A stretch of 64,000 nt of DNA. It comes from Fertoeibacter niger (GTDB lineage Bacteria; Pseudomonadota; Alphaproteobacteria; Rhodobacterales; Rhodobacteraceae). Location: contig NZ_WHUT02000011.1 of the NCBI RefSeq assembly GCF_009380135.2, positions 1-64,000 of the forward strand, written 5' to 3'. How positions within the stretch are numbered: position 1 is the first letter of the stretch; every line of letters starts with the position of its first letter. Of this stretch, positions 34,322 through 43,007 are shown one piece after another. The notes under the pieces were generated by a model, which saw only the letters and a list, made by a program, of their open reading frames with translations, searched no databases and was not told the DNA's origin. The translations under genes and the position numbers were made by a program.

Positions 34322-35203
34322 ATGCCGATACAGAACAACCGCCTCGGCATCGCGCTGATGATCGCCACCGTGCTGGCCTATACCGTGCAGGATGGTTTCA
34401 CCCGCCACCTTGCGGGCGAATACAATGTGCTGATGGTGGTGATGATCCGCTACTGGTTCTTCGCCGCCTTCGTGCTGCTGCTGGCCTCGCGCCGGCCCGA
34501 GGGGTTCCGCGCCGCCGTCACCACGCGCCGCCCGCTGCTGCACCTGTCGCGTTCGCTGCTGCACACGGGCGAGATCTGCGTGATCGTCGCCAGTTTCACC
34601 CTGATCGGGCTGATCAACACGCATGCGGTTTTCGCCGTCTGCCCGCTGATCATCGCCGCCCTGTCCGGCCCCGTGCTGCGCGAAAAGGTGGGGCTGGCCC
34701 GCTGGATCGCCATTGCCGTGGGCTTTGCGGGGATCATGGTGATCCTGCAACCGGGGTCCGATCTCTTCAACCTGCTGTCGATCCTGCCGCTGGCCTCTGC
34801 CGCCATGTTCGCGCTTTACAGCCTGCTGACCCGGCTGGCCACGCAGGCGGAACCCGGCTTCATCGCGTTCTTCTGGTCGGGCATCCTCGGCGCCGTGCTG
34901 ATGACGCTGGCCGGGGCGTGGTTCTGGGAACCGATGACGGCGCAGGACTGGGGCTGGACGGCGCTGAACGGCGGCCTTGCCATCCTGTCGAACTGGCTGA
35001 TGATCCGCTGCTATGCCGTGGCCGAGGCAAGTGCCGTGCAGCCCTTCGCCTATCTGCAACTGGTGTTCATCGCCATCATGGGCACGCTGGTGTTCGATGA
35101 AACGCTGACCACGGCCACCGTCATCGGTGCGGCGATCGTCACAGGGGCGGGGCTGTTCACCCTGCTGGCCACCCGCCGCAAACCCGCAGAGATCGCGGTA
35201 TGA
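34322..35203 (+). CDS. EamA/DMT family transporter, paralog 1
   Basis: This 293-residue inner-membrane protein has about ten hydrophobic segments in two EamA halves. A conserved R-H-L-A-G-E-Y-N segment follows helix 1, and P-V-L-R-E-K-V-G lies at the end of the first half. Its closest relative in the window is the next gene; the two share the whole N-terminal region, for example LAGEYN(V) and MVVMIRYWFFAAFV. Such proteins usually export amino acids or other small metabolites. Substrate unknown. ATG 34322 follows the mnmD stop by one base. Confidence 0.88.
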   Translation: MPIQNNRLGIALMIATVLAYTVQDGFTRHLAGEYNVLMVVMIRYWFFAAFVLLLASRRPEGFRAAVTTRRPLLHLSRSLLHTGEICVIVASFTLIGLINTHAVFAVCPLIIAALSGPVLREKVGLARWIAIAVGFAGIMVILQPGSDLFNLLSILPLASAAMFALYSLLTRLATQAEPGFIAFFWSGILGAVLMTLAGAWFWEPMTAQDWGWTALNGGLAILSNWLMIRCYAVAEASAVQPFAYLQLVFIAIMGTLVFDETLTTATVIGAAIVTGAGLFTLLATRRKPAEIAV

Positions 35204-36072
35204 CCGAACAGAACACCCGCCTCGGCATCGGGCTGATGGTTGTCACCACGCTGATCTTCGCCTTGCAGGATGGCATCTCGCGCCATCTGGCGGGCGAATA
35301 CAACGTGATGATGGTGGTGATGATCCGCTACTGGTTCTTCGCCGCCTTTGTCATCGCCATCGCCGCGCGCACGGCGGGCGGGCTCCGCGCCGCCGTGAAG
35401 TCGCGCTTTCCCTGGCTGCAAACCGCGCGCGGCCTGCTGCTGGCGTTTGAGGTCTGCGTGATGGTGCTGGGTTTCGTGAACCTGGGGCTGGTGGAAAGCC
35501 ACGCCGTGTTCACCTGCTATCCGCTGCTGGTCGCGGCCCTCTCCGGCCCTGTGCTGGGCGAAAAGGTGGGCTGGCGGCGCTGGACGGCCATCGGCATCGG
35601 CTTTGTCGGCGTGCTGATCATCCTGCAACCGGGGGTCAAGGTGTTCTCGCCCTGGGCGCTGGTGCCGCTGCTGGCGGCTTTCATGTTCGCGCTTTACGGC
35701 CTTCTGACCCGCTATGTCGCGCGCGGCGATGCCGCCGCTGTCAGCTTCTTCTGGACCGGCACGGTGGGCGCGGTCGCCATGACCGCCACCGGCCTGTGGT
35801 TCTGGGAACCGATGACGGCCCCCGACTGGGGCTGGATGGCGGCACTGTGCTGCACCGCCTGTCTTGGCCACTGGTGCCTGATCCGGTCGTATGAGGTGGC
35901 CGAGGCCAGCGCCGTGCAACCCTTCGCCTACCTGCAACTGGTCTTTGCCAGCGCGCTTGGCATCACCGTGTTCGGCGAGGCGCTGGAAACCAATGTAGCT
36001 ATCGGCGCAGGCGTGGTGGTCTGCGCGGGCCTGTTCACGCTGTGGCGGCAGAGGGTCAAGGCGAAGGGCTGA
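35200..36072 (+). CDS. EamA/DMT family transporter, paralog 2
   Basis: This 290-residue inner-membrane protein is a tandem paralog of the preceding gene and overlaps it by four bases (ATGA). The two keep near-identical phrases such as LAGEYNVMMVVMIRYWFF and FWEPMTAPDWGW but differ in the central helices. A related pair could form a heteromer or be a recent duplication with different substrates. Ten hydrophobic segments are present. The GC-rich hairpin repeat follows its stop. Confidence 0.88.
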   Translation: MTEQNTRLGIGLMVVTTLIFALQDGISRHLAGEYNVMMVVMIRYWFFAAFVIAIAARTAGGLRAAVKSRFPWLQTARGLLLAFEVCVMVLGFVNLGLVESHAVFTCYPLLVAALSGPVLGEKVGWRRWTAIGIGFVGVLIILQPGVKVFSPWALVPLLAAFMFALYGLLTRYVARGDAAAVSFFWTGTVGAVAMTATGLWFWEPMTAPDWGWMAALCCTACLGHWCLIRSYEVAEASAVQPFAYLQLVFASALGITVFGEALETNVAIGAGVVVCAGLFTLWRQRVKAKG

Positions 36073-36087
36073 AATACCCCTTCCCCC

Positions 36088-36134
36088 ACATTTTCTGTCT
36101 GCAAATATCCCGGGGTCCGGGGCAGAGCCCCGGT
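36088..36134 (+). repeat. Dispersed GC-rich intergenic hairpin repeat, short copy
   Basis: It has the CACATTTTCTGTCTGCAAATATCC head, then CGGGG and a 7-bp stem CCGGGGC (36117-36123) / GCCCCGG (36127-36133) with a 3-base loop. It lies between convergent genes. Confidence 0.75.
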
Positions 36135-36175
36135 GGCCTTCCAAGAGCGCCAGCATCGGCGTGGTGACGCCCCGC

Positions 36176-38164
36176 CTAGCCCTTCAATTCATCCGTGATG
36201 CGCACCGGCCCGGCCCGGCCCGCCAGTTTCGCGCGGTAGATCACCAGCGATTCCGCCACCCGCATCACATAGGTGCGGGTTTCGGCAAAGGGGATGGTTT
36301 CCACCCAGTCCACCACATCGACATCGGCCCGGCGCGGGTCGCCGAATTCGGTGATCCAGTTGCGCGGCCGCCCCGGCCCGGCGTTGTAGCCCGAGGCCAC
36401 CAGCGCGATCGACGGGCCGAATTCCTCGACCAGCTGCGCCAGATAGGCTGTGCCCATCCGCACGTTATAGCCGGGGTCCGAGGTCAGCTTGCTGGCCACA
36501 TAATCGGTGCCCACCCGTGTCGCCATCATCTGCGCGGTGCCCGGCATCACCTGCATCAGCCCGCGCGCACCGGCGGGGCTGACCACCACGGGGTTGAACT
36601 CGCTTTCCCGCCGCGCGATGGCCAGTGCCAATGCGCGCGTGACCGGAAGGCCATCCTCGGGCACCAGACCCGTGACCGGGAAATAGGCGCGCGGCAGGAT
36701 CACCCCGCGTTCCGCCCCCTGCTTGCCCAAGAGCACAGCCACATGCGGCTCGTCCATGGCCAGCACCAGATCGGCCAGCTGGTCCAGCTCCGGCCCGGTC
36801 AGCCCCTCGGCCAGATGCAGGATGAACCGTTTCGCCTGATCCGCATCGCCCGCCCGCAGCAGCAGCCGCGCCGCTGCCAGCACCGAGGAATTGGCAAAGC
36901 CGGCGGTGCGCCAGTCTGCGGGCCGCTCTTCTGACAACAGCCGGATATCAAGGGTCTGCCCCAGCTTTTCCGCCGCCAGCAGGCCGTAATAGGCCGTCTG
37001 GTGCATTGCCGCCTCTTCATAGGCGGCGCGGGCGGCATCTGGCTTGGCCATCGCCTCCAGTGCGCGGCCCTCCCAGTAGAACGCGCGCGACAGGCTGATC
37101 GCCGTGCCGACCCCCGTGGCCAGATAGCGGAAATGCGCCAGCGCGGTTTCGGGCTGGTTTAGATGGCGCAGGGCGATGAAACCCGACAGGAACTCCAGAT
37201 CGGCAAAATCGCCACCCGATGTCACCCAATGCCGCGAGGCCACCTTGTAGGCCAGTTCGGCCTGCCCCCGCTCCAGCAGCCAGCGGGTCACGCGGGCGCG
37301 GCGCGGGGCCCATTCGCCCGGGTCGCCCAAGGCGGCCGGATTGGTGCTGCGCTCCAGTATCAGGGCCGCCGCATCCTCCATCCGGCCCTTGCGCACGCGC
37401 CAGACGAACCGCTCATAGGCCAGCCCCGGATCACCGGCCAGCGCGGGGGGCACGGCGGCGACCAGCGCATCGACCCCGTTGCTTTCTGCCCGCAGCGCCA
37501 TGCGCGCGGCGGCCAGCGCCTGCCAGCCCGGGCTGACGCGCGCCAGCATGCGCCGCGCCTCGGCCTCGCGGCCTTCGCCGTCCCACAGCAGATGGTCCAG
37601 CCGCGCCTCGTGCATGCGCGCCAGCGCCTGCGGCTGAAAGGCCAGCAGGCGCGCCTCATCCTCGGCGGTGAAGGGCAGGGCAAGCCAGGCGCGCTGCGCC
37701 TCGGTCCGGGCATCGGCATCTCGCCCTGCAGCGGCCAGCGCCTGCACCAGCGCGATCGAGCCTTCGGCTGTCGCCGGGTGGCGCCTGCCGAAATAGCCGA
37801 TGATCCGCGCGGGGGTGTTCGACCGCGCCACCGCCTCTTCGCCCCTCTGGCGCAGCAGGGGCAGGCCCGGCCAGTCGCCACGGCGCGCAAGAAACGCCTC
37901 ATACTCCCCCAGCAGCCCCTGCCCCGCGCGCAGCCGGTGCCATTCCACGATGTCACGGCCCAGTGGCCCGGCACCGGCGGCGGCGGCCTGCGCCCCTTGC
38001 CAGTCGCGCGCCGCAACCCGGGCCAGCGCGCTGCGCAGCGCGGCGGTTTCATCGGCGCGGGCGGGCACGACAGGGGCCAACAGCAGCAGCGCAACCGCCA
38101 GAACGGTTGTCAGCCGCATTAGGCGCAGGCAGGTGCGGTGCAGGGTCTGGATCACATTTTGCAT
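36176..38164 (-). CDS. Soluble lytic murein transglycosylase
   Basis: This 662-residue exported protein has a signal peptide (hydrophobic MRLTTVLAVALLLLAPVVPARA at about residues 16-37). A long superhelical region of repeated short helices follows, and a C-terminal SLT domain has IARRESEFNPVVVSPAGARG with catalytic E520, then LMQVMPGTAQ and YNAGPGRPRNW. It cleaves peptidoglycan glycan strands to anhydromuropeptides in the periplasm, like Slt70. ATG 38164 is preferred; ATG codons internal to the signal region are possible. Confidence 0.92.
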   Translation of the reverse strand: MQNVIQTLHRTCLRLMRLTTVLAVALLLLAPVVPARADETAALRSALARVAARDWQGAQAAAAGAGPLGRDIVEWHRLRAGQGLLGEYEAFLARRGDWPGLPLLRQRGEEAVARSNTPARIIGYFGRRHPATAEGSIALVQALAAAGRDADARTEAQRAWLALPFTAEDEARLLAFQPQALARMHEARLDHLLWDGEGREAEARRMLARVSPGWQALAAARMALRAESNGVDALVAAVPPALAGDPGLAYERFVWRVRKGRMEDAAALILERSTNPAALGDPGEWAPRRARVTRWLLERGQAELAYKVASRHWVTSGGDFADLEFLSGFIALRHLNQPETALAHFRYLATGVGTAISLSRAFYWEGRALEAMAKPDAARAAYEEAAMHQTAYYGLLAAEKLGQTLDIRLLSEERPADWRTAGFANSSVLAAARLLLRAGDADQAKRFILHLAEGLTGPELDQLADLVLAMDEPHVAVLLGKQGAERGVILPRAYFPVTGLVPEDGLPVTRALALAIARRESEFNPVVVSPAGARGLMQVMPGTAQMMATRVGTDYVASKLTSDPGYNVRMGTAYLAQLVEEFGPSIALVASGYNAGPGRPRNWITEFGDPRRADVDVVDWVETIPFAETRTYVMRVAESLVIYRAKLAGRAGPVRITDELKG

Positions 38165-38258
38165 AGCCCGATTCTGCCCCAGCCTACGCCGCACCGCAAC
38201 ACACAAGCGCGCCAGCCGGCGGAAAGGCCGCATCCGGCGGCGCAGGCGGCAGCGATGC

Positions 38259-38287
38259 TTGGCAAGCCCCGCAGGGGGCGCTAGGAA
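38259..38287 (+). promoter_or_regulatory. Candidate sigma70 promoter of dapA
   Basis: TTGGCA (38259-38264) and TAGGAA (38282-38287) are separated by exactly 17 bases and lie 55 bases before ATG 38342. Confidence 0.4.
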
Positions 38288-38341
38288 GGCCTCTGTTTGC
38301 AACAGGGCGACTCAGCGCCCAGAGCCATGGAGAAGCGTGTC

Positions 38342-39217
38342 ATGATCAAAGGGTCCATTCCCGCCCTCGTGACGCCGTTCAAGGACGGCGCACTGGATCT
38401 GGACACGCTGAAGAAGCTGGTCGAATGGCATGTGGCCGAAGGATCGGCGGGGCTGGTACCGGTGGGAACCACGGGCGAAAGCCCGACCCTGAGCCATGAA
38501 GAGCATGAGACGGTGATCGAGGAGGTGGTGAAAGCCGCTGCAGGCCGCATTCCGGTGATCGCCGGGGCCGGTTCGAACAACACCGCCGAGGGTATCCGCC
38601 TGATCCGCCACGCCGAAGCCGTGGGTGCCGATGCGGCGCTGGTGGTGACGCCCTATTATAACAAGCCCACACAGGCGGGGCTGATTGCACATTACACCGC
38701 GCTGCATGATTGCTGCAACCTGCCGATCATCATCTACAACATCCCGGGCCGTTCGGTGGTGGACATGTCACCCGAGACCATGGGCCAGTTGGCGAAACTG
38801 CCGCGCATCGTGGGGGTGAAGGACGCCACCGGCAAGATCGAGCGGGTCAGCCAGCAGCGCCATACCTGCGGGCCGGATTTCATCCAGCTGTCGGGCGAGG
38901 ATGCCACGGCGCTGGGGTTCAACGCGCATGGCGGCACGGGCTGCATTTCCGTCACCGCCAATGTGGCCCCGCGCCTGTGCGCCGCGTTCCAGAACGCCAC
39001 GCTTGCGGGCGACTATGCGCTGGCGCTGGAGTATCAGGACCGGCTGATGCCGCTGCACGAGGCGATCTTCATCGAGCCGGGGCTGGCGGGGGCGAAATAC
39101 GGCCTGTCGCAACTGGGCCTGTGTTCGCCCGAAGTGCGCCTGCCGCTGGTCGGCCTGACCGACGGCACCAAGGCACGCATCGACGCGGCCATGCGCCATG
39201 CCGGCCTGGTGAACTGA
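38342..39217 (+). CDS. dapA: 4-hydroxy-tetrahydrodipicolinate synthase
   Basis: This 291-residue enzyme condenses pyruvate with aspartate semialdehyde in lysine and diaminopimelate synthesis. It has the Schiff-base K160 in VGVKDATG, Y132 in IIYNIPGR and the [13 protein letters not shown] substrate loop. Numbering is one residue below that of Escherichia coli. ATG 38342 was chosen because GGAGAAG lies 6 bases upstream and the protein then has the usual length; an upstream in-frame start at 38297 would add a non-conserved extension. Confidence 0.97.
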   Translation: MIKGSIPALVTPFKDGALDLDTLKKLVEWHVAEGSAGLVPVGTTGESPTLSHEEHETVIEEVVKAAAGRIPVIAGAGSNNTAEGIRLIRHAEAVGADAALVVTPYYNKPTQAGLIAHYTALHDCCNLPIIIYNIPGRSVVDMSPETMGQLAKLPRIVGVKDATGKIERVSQQRHTCGPDFIQLSGEDATALGFNAHGGTGCISVTANVAPRLCAAFQNATLAGDYALALEYQDRLMPLHEAIFIEPGLAGAKYGLSQLGLCSPEVRLPLVGLTDGTKARIDAAMRHAGLVN

Positions 39218-39289
39218 ACGCCCAAAGCCCGCACGGGCCTTTTCGCTGCAACATCATCGGAAAGGCCCGATATCCGGGAAAGGCGGCAC

Positions 39290-40156
39290 ATGGACAATCT
39301 GCGCGGTAGCCTTTTCATGGTGGCGGCGATGCTGGGCTTCGCCATCGAGGACATGCTGCTGAAGCGTGTCGCAGGGTCCGGCATGCCGGTGGGGCAGATC
39401 CTCATCATCTTTGGCGCGGGCGGGATGCTGCTGTTCATGGCGCTGACCCGCGCACAGGGGCAGCGCATCTGGCACCCGGCGGTGGTGCAGCCCCGGATGC
39501 TGCTGAAAGCGGCGTTCGAGGTGATGGGGCGGCTGTTCTACACCCTCGCGCTGGCCTTTACTGCGCTGTCCAGCGCCAGCGCGATCCTGCAAGCCACACC
39601 GCTGGTCGTGGTGGCCGGGGCCGCGCTGATATTCGGCGAAAAGGTGGGCTGGCGGCGCTGGTCGGCGATCCTGATCGGGCTGCTGGGGGTGCTGGTGATC
39701 CTGCGTCCGGGGCTGGAGGGGTTTACCATGGCATCGCTGCTGGCGGTGGCCGGGCTGATCGGCTTTGCGGGCCGCGATCTGGCGACGCGGGCCGCGCCCA
39801 AGGTGCTGAGCAATTTCCAGTTGGGCATCTACGGCTTTGCCGCGATGGTGCCGACCGGGGCCGGGTTGCTGCTGTGGCAGGGCGGTGCGGTGGCGGTTGA
39901 CATGGCGCGGGGCGGGCAACTGGCGGCGGCCACGGTCATCGGAGTAGCCGCCTATTGGGCGCTGACCGTGGCGATGCGCACGGGCGAGGTCAGCGTGGTC
40001 ACGCCGTTCCGCTATACCCGGCTGGTGTTCGCGCTGATCCTGGGCGCGGTGGTATTCGCCGAACGCCCCGATGCGATGACGCTGCTGGGCTCGGCCATCG
40101 TGGTGGCGGCGGGCATCTATACCCTCTTGCGGTCACGCCGCGCCGCCCGCCTCTGA
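39290..40156 (+). CDS. EamA/DMT family transporter, paralog 3
   Basis: This 288-residue inner-membrane protein has ten hydrophobic segments, with the end-of-half motif [10 protein letters not shown] shared with the 35.2-36.1 kb paralog. It begins [20 protein letters not shown]. Being 72 bases after dapA may reflect a shared transcript, but a metabolic link is not shown. It ends 41 bases before smpB. Export of a small metabolite is the usual role in this family. Confidence 0.86.
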   Translation: MDNLRGSLFMVAAMLGFAIEDMLLKRVAGSGMPVGQILIIFGAGGMLLFMALTRAQGQRIWHPAVVQPRMLLKAAFEVMGRLFYTLALAFTALSSASAILQATPLVVVAGAALIFGEKVGWRRWSAILIGLLGVLVILRPGLEGFTMASLLAVAGLIGFAGRDLATRAAPKVLSNFQLGIYGFAAMVPTGAGLLLWQGGAVAVDMARGGQLAAATVIGVAAYWALTVAMRTGEVSVVTPFRYTRLVFALILGAVVFAERPDAMTLLGSAIVVAAGIYTLLRSRRAARL

Positions 40157-40197
40157 CACTGGACTTTGCCCGCCCCCACCCTTATCTGACACCGATC

Positions 40198-40674
40198 ATG
40201 GTTGAAAAATCCGATCCCAATTCGAAACTCATCGCCGAAAACCGCCGCGCGCGCTTCGATTACCACATCGAGGATGACATTGAGGCCGGCATCATGCTGT
40301 TCGGGTCCGAGGTGAAATCGCTGCGCATCGGCGGGTCGAACATCGCCGAAAGCTATGCAAGCGTCGAGGGTGGCGAATTGTGGCTGATCAACGGCTATGT
40401 CGCCCCCTATACCCGCGCCAAGACCTTTCCGCATGAGGAACGCCGCCGCCGCAAGCTGCTGGTCAGCCGCAAGGAACTGTCGCGCCTCTGGAACGCCACC
40501 GCGCGCGAGGGCATGACCATCGTGCCGCTGAAGATGTATTTCAACGACCGTGGCATCGTGAAGATCAAGCTGGGCATCGCCAAGGGCAAGAACAAGGCCG
40601 ACAAGCGCGAGACCGAGGCCAAGCGCGACTGGAACCGCGAAAAGGGCCGCCTTCTGAAGCAGAACGCGCAATAA
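40198..40674 (+). CDS. smpB: SsrA-binding protein
   Basis: This 158-residue protein binds tmRNA and recruits it to stalled ribosomes for trans-translation. The oligonucleotide-binding barrel is recognisable: [41 protein letters not shown], and the basic C-terminal tail [18 protein letters not shown]. It is full length. No good Shine-Dalgarno lies before ATG 40198. The ssrA gene is not within this window. Confidence 0.96.
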   Translation: MVEKSDPNSKLIAENRRARFDYHIEDDIEAGIMLFGSEVKSLRIGGSNIAESYASVEGGELWLINGYVAPYTRAKTFPHEERRRRKLLVSRKELSRLWNATAREGMTIVPLKMYFNDRGIVKIKLGIAKGKNKADKRETEAKRDWNREKGRLLKQNAQ

Positions 40675-40765
40675 TCTTTCGGCTGTGATGGCCGCGACGC
40701 CCTGCGGTCTTGCCTGTAACGCGGCGCGCGATTAAGCCGAAGCAAACGCCGCGAGGAGCCGGGCC

Positions 40766-41626
40766 ATGACCTCCGCATTCACCGACGATCCGAAAACGCT
40801 GGTCTCGACCGGCTGGCTGGCCGCGCATCTGCGCGACCCCGATCTGCGGGTGCTGGATGCCTCGTGGTATCTGCCCGCCGCCGGGCGCGATGCAAAGGCC
40901 GAATATGCCACGGCACATATCCCCGGCGCGCGGTTCTTCGACATCGACGAGATTTCCGATCACCGTTCCACCCTGCCCCACATGGCCCCGCCGCCCGAAA
41001 AATTCATCAGCCGGATGCGGGCGATGGGCGTGGGCGACGGGCATCAGGTGGTGGTGTATGACGGGTCGGGGCTTTTTTCCGCAGCCCGGGTGTGGTGGAC
41101 CTTCCGGCTGATGGGCAAGCTGGATGTGGCCGTGCTGGACGGCGGTTTTCCGAAATGGCAGGCCGAGGGGCATCCGGTGGAGGATATGCCCCCCGTGCTG
41201 CGCGACCGCCACATCACCGTGCAGCGCCTGGCCGGGCTGGTGAAGGACGTGACGCAGGTGGCCCATGCCAGCAAGCTGGGCGAGGCCGAAATCATCGACG
41301 CCCGCCCTGCGGCCCGGTTCAGGGGCGAGGCGCCCGAACCCCGCGCGGGCCTGCGGTCCGGCCATATTCCGGGCGCGAGGAACGTGCCCTATGCCAGCCT
41401 GCTGCATGCCGACGGCACGATGAAGGCACCCGACGCGCTGCGCGCCGTATTTATTGAGGCCGGCGTGGATCTGGCGAAACCGGCCATCACCACCTGCGGG
41501 TCGGGCGTGTCGGCGGCGATCCTGTCGCTGGCGCTGGAGCGTATCGGCCACCGCAACCATGCGCTTTATGACGGGTCATGGGCCGAATGGGGCATGTATG
41601 ACGATCTGAAGGTTGCAAAAGGATAA
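40766..41626 (+). CDS. sseA: 3-mercaptopyruvate sulfurtransferase
   Basis: This 286-residue enzyme has two rhodanese domains. The first carries VLDASWYLP and HIPGARFFDIDEISD; the second carries IIDARPAARF, HIPGARNVPY and the catalytic C244 in TTCGSGVSAA. The C-G-S-G-V-(S/T) loop is characteristic of mercaptopyruvate sulfurtransferases rather than thiosulfate-specific rhodaneses. GAGGAG lies 8 bases before ATG 40766. It precedes an aminotransferase by four bases; in cysteine catabolism such an enzyme could supply mercaptopyruvate. Confidence 0.92.
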   Translation: MTSAFTDDPKTLVSTGWLAAHLRDPDLRVLDASWYLPAAGRDAKAEYATAHIPGARFFDIDEISDHRSTLPHMAPPPEKFISRMRAMGVGDGHQVVVYDGSGLFSAARVWWTFRLMGKLDVAVLDGGFPKWQAEGHPVEDMPPVLRDRHITVQRLAGLVKDVTQVAHASKLGEAEIIDARPAARFRGEAPEPRAGLRSGHIPGARNVPYASLLHADGTMKAPDALRAVFIEAGVDLAKPAITTCGSGVSAAILSLALERIGHRNHALYDGSWAEWGMYDDLKVAKG

Positions 41627-41630
41627 GACG

Positions 41631-42812
41631 ATGCTGACCGAGCTCAAGGCGCAACCCGCCGACAAGATCCTGCAACTGATCCAGATGTTCAAGGATGACC
41701 CCCGCCCGGTGAAAATCGACCTGGGCGTGGGCGTCTACAAGGATGCCACCGGCCTGACCCCGGTGATGCGGGCGGTGAAGGCGGCGGAAAAGACGCTGTG
41801 GGAAACCCAGACTACCAAGACCTATACCGGGCTTGCGGGCGACCCGGCCTTCGCCACCGCCATGGCGGGGATGATACTGGCAGGGGCCGTGGCCGATGAC
41901 CGCATCGCCGCCGTGGCGACGCCGGGCGGAACCGGGGCGATCCGGCAGGCGCTGGAACTGGTGCGCATGGCCGCACCGCAGGCGACCGTCTGGCTGTCGA
42001 ACCCCACCTGGCCGAACCACCCGTCGATCATCCGCTATCTGGGCATTCCCATGCGCGAATACCGCTATTTCGACGCGGAATCCGGCGCGGTGGATTTTGA
42101 CGGCATGATGGCCGATCTTGATGCGGTGAAGCCCGGCGATGTGGTGCTGCTGCACGGTTGCTGCCACAACCCCACCGGGGCCAACCTGAACATGGTGGAA
42201 TGGGCGGCGGTGGCGGCCCTGCTGAACCGCCGGCACGCGGTGCCGCTGGTCGATCTGGCCTATCAGGGCTTCGGCGACGGGCTGGAGGAGGATGCAGCCC
42301 CCACCCGGCTGATCGCGCGGGAATGCCCCGAGGTGCTGATCGCGGCAAGCTGCTCGAAAAACTTCGGCATCTACCGCGAACGCACGGGCATTCTGATGAC
42401 CATCGGCGATGCGGGGCTGCGGGCGGTGACGCAGGGCAACCTCGCCTTTCTGAACCGGCAGAATTACTCGTTCCCGCCCGACCATGGCGCGCGGCTGGTC
42501 ACGATGATCCTTGAGAATGCTGCCCTGACCGCGCTGTGGAAATCCGAGCTGGAGGAGGTGCGGCTGAACATGCTGACCCTGCGGCAGGCGCTGGCCGATG
42601 CGCTGCGGGCCGAGACGGGATCGGACCGCTTCGGTTTCGTGGGCGCGCATCGGGGCATGTTCTCGCGCCTGGGTATCACGGCGGATCAGGTGGAACGGCT
42701 GAGGGTGGAACATGGCATCTACATGGTGGGCGACAGCCGCCTGAACATCGCGGGGCTGAACGCGCAGACCGTGCCGGTGCTGGCAAAAGCGGTGGCGCAG
42801 GTCATCCGCTGA
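41631..42812 (+). CDS. tyrB: Aromatic/aspartate aminotransferase
   Basis: This 393-residue PLP enzyme belongs to the class I aminotransferases of the AspC/TyrB group: DLGVGVYKD at residues 30-38, TYTGLAGDPAF, HGCCHNPTGANL, DLAYQGFGDG and the PLP lysine K243 in SCSKNFGIYRERTG. It should transaminate aromatic amino acids and aspartate with 2-oxoglutarate. Its start is 4 bases after the sulfurtransferase stop, an operon-like spacing. The symbol follows family naming; substrate preference cannot be read from sequence. Confidence 0.88.
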   Translation: MLTELKAQPADKILQLIQMFKDDPRPVKIDLGVGVYKDATGLTPVMRAVKAAEKTLWETQTTKTYTGLAGDPAFATAMAGMILAGAVADDRIAAVATPGGTGAIRQALELVRMAAPQATVWLSNPTWPNHPSIIRYLGIPMREYRYFDAESGAVDFDGMMADLDAVKPGDVVLLHGCCHNPTGANLNMVEWAAVAALLNRRHAVPLVDLAYQGFGDGLEEDAAPTRLIARECPEVLIAASCSKNFGIYRERTGILMTIGDAGLRAVTQGNLAFLNRQNYSFPPDHGARLVTMILENAALTALWKSELEEVRLNMLTLRQALADALRAETGSDRFGFVGAHRGMFSRLGITADQVERLRVEHGIYMVGDSRLNIAGLNAQTVPVLAKAVAQVIR

Positions 42813-42832
42813 CACCCATCCGCTGCAATGGC

Positions 42833-42862
42833 AAAGCCCGGGCAGGTTTTGCCCGGGCTTTT
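42833..42862 (+). terminator. Rho-independent terminator after the aminotransferase gene
   Basis: AAAGCCCGGGC (42833-42843) and GCCCGGGCTTT (42851-42861) form an 11-12-bp stem with a short loop, ending in TTTTT. Confidence 0.92.
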
Positions 42863-42909
42863 TGCTGACCGGCGAGTTTCAAGACAACCGGCAACCCGCA
42901 CAACAAACA

Positions 42910-42935
42910 GGCCCGGATGCCTGCGCATCCGGGCC
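42910..42935 (-). terminator. Terminator after amt
   Basis: The 11-bp stem GGCCCGGATGC/GCATCCGGGCC has a 4-base loop and is followed on the minus strand by CTGTTTGTTG. It ends transcripts from the glnK-amt operon, back to back with the aminotransferase terminator. Confidence 0.7.
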
Positions 42936-43007
42936 CGAGTTTTGCACGGCGGGGGGAGGACCCGCCATGCTGCCGGGCCGGGGCAACACACCCGGCCCGG
43001 GCCGAGA

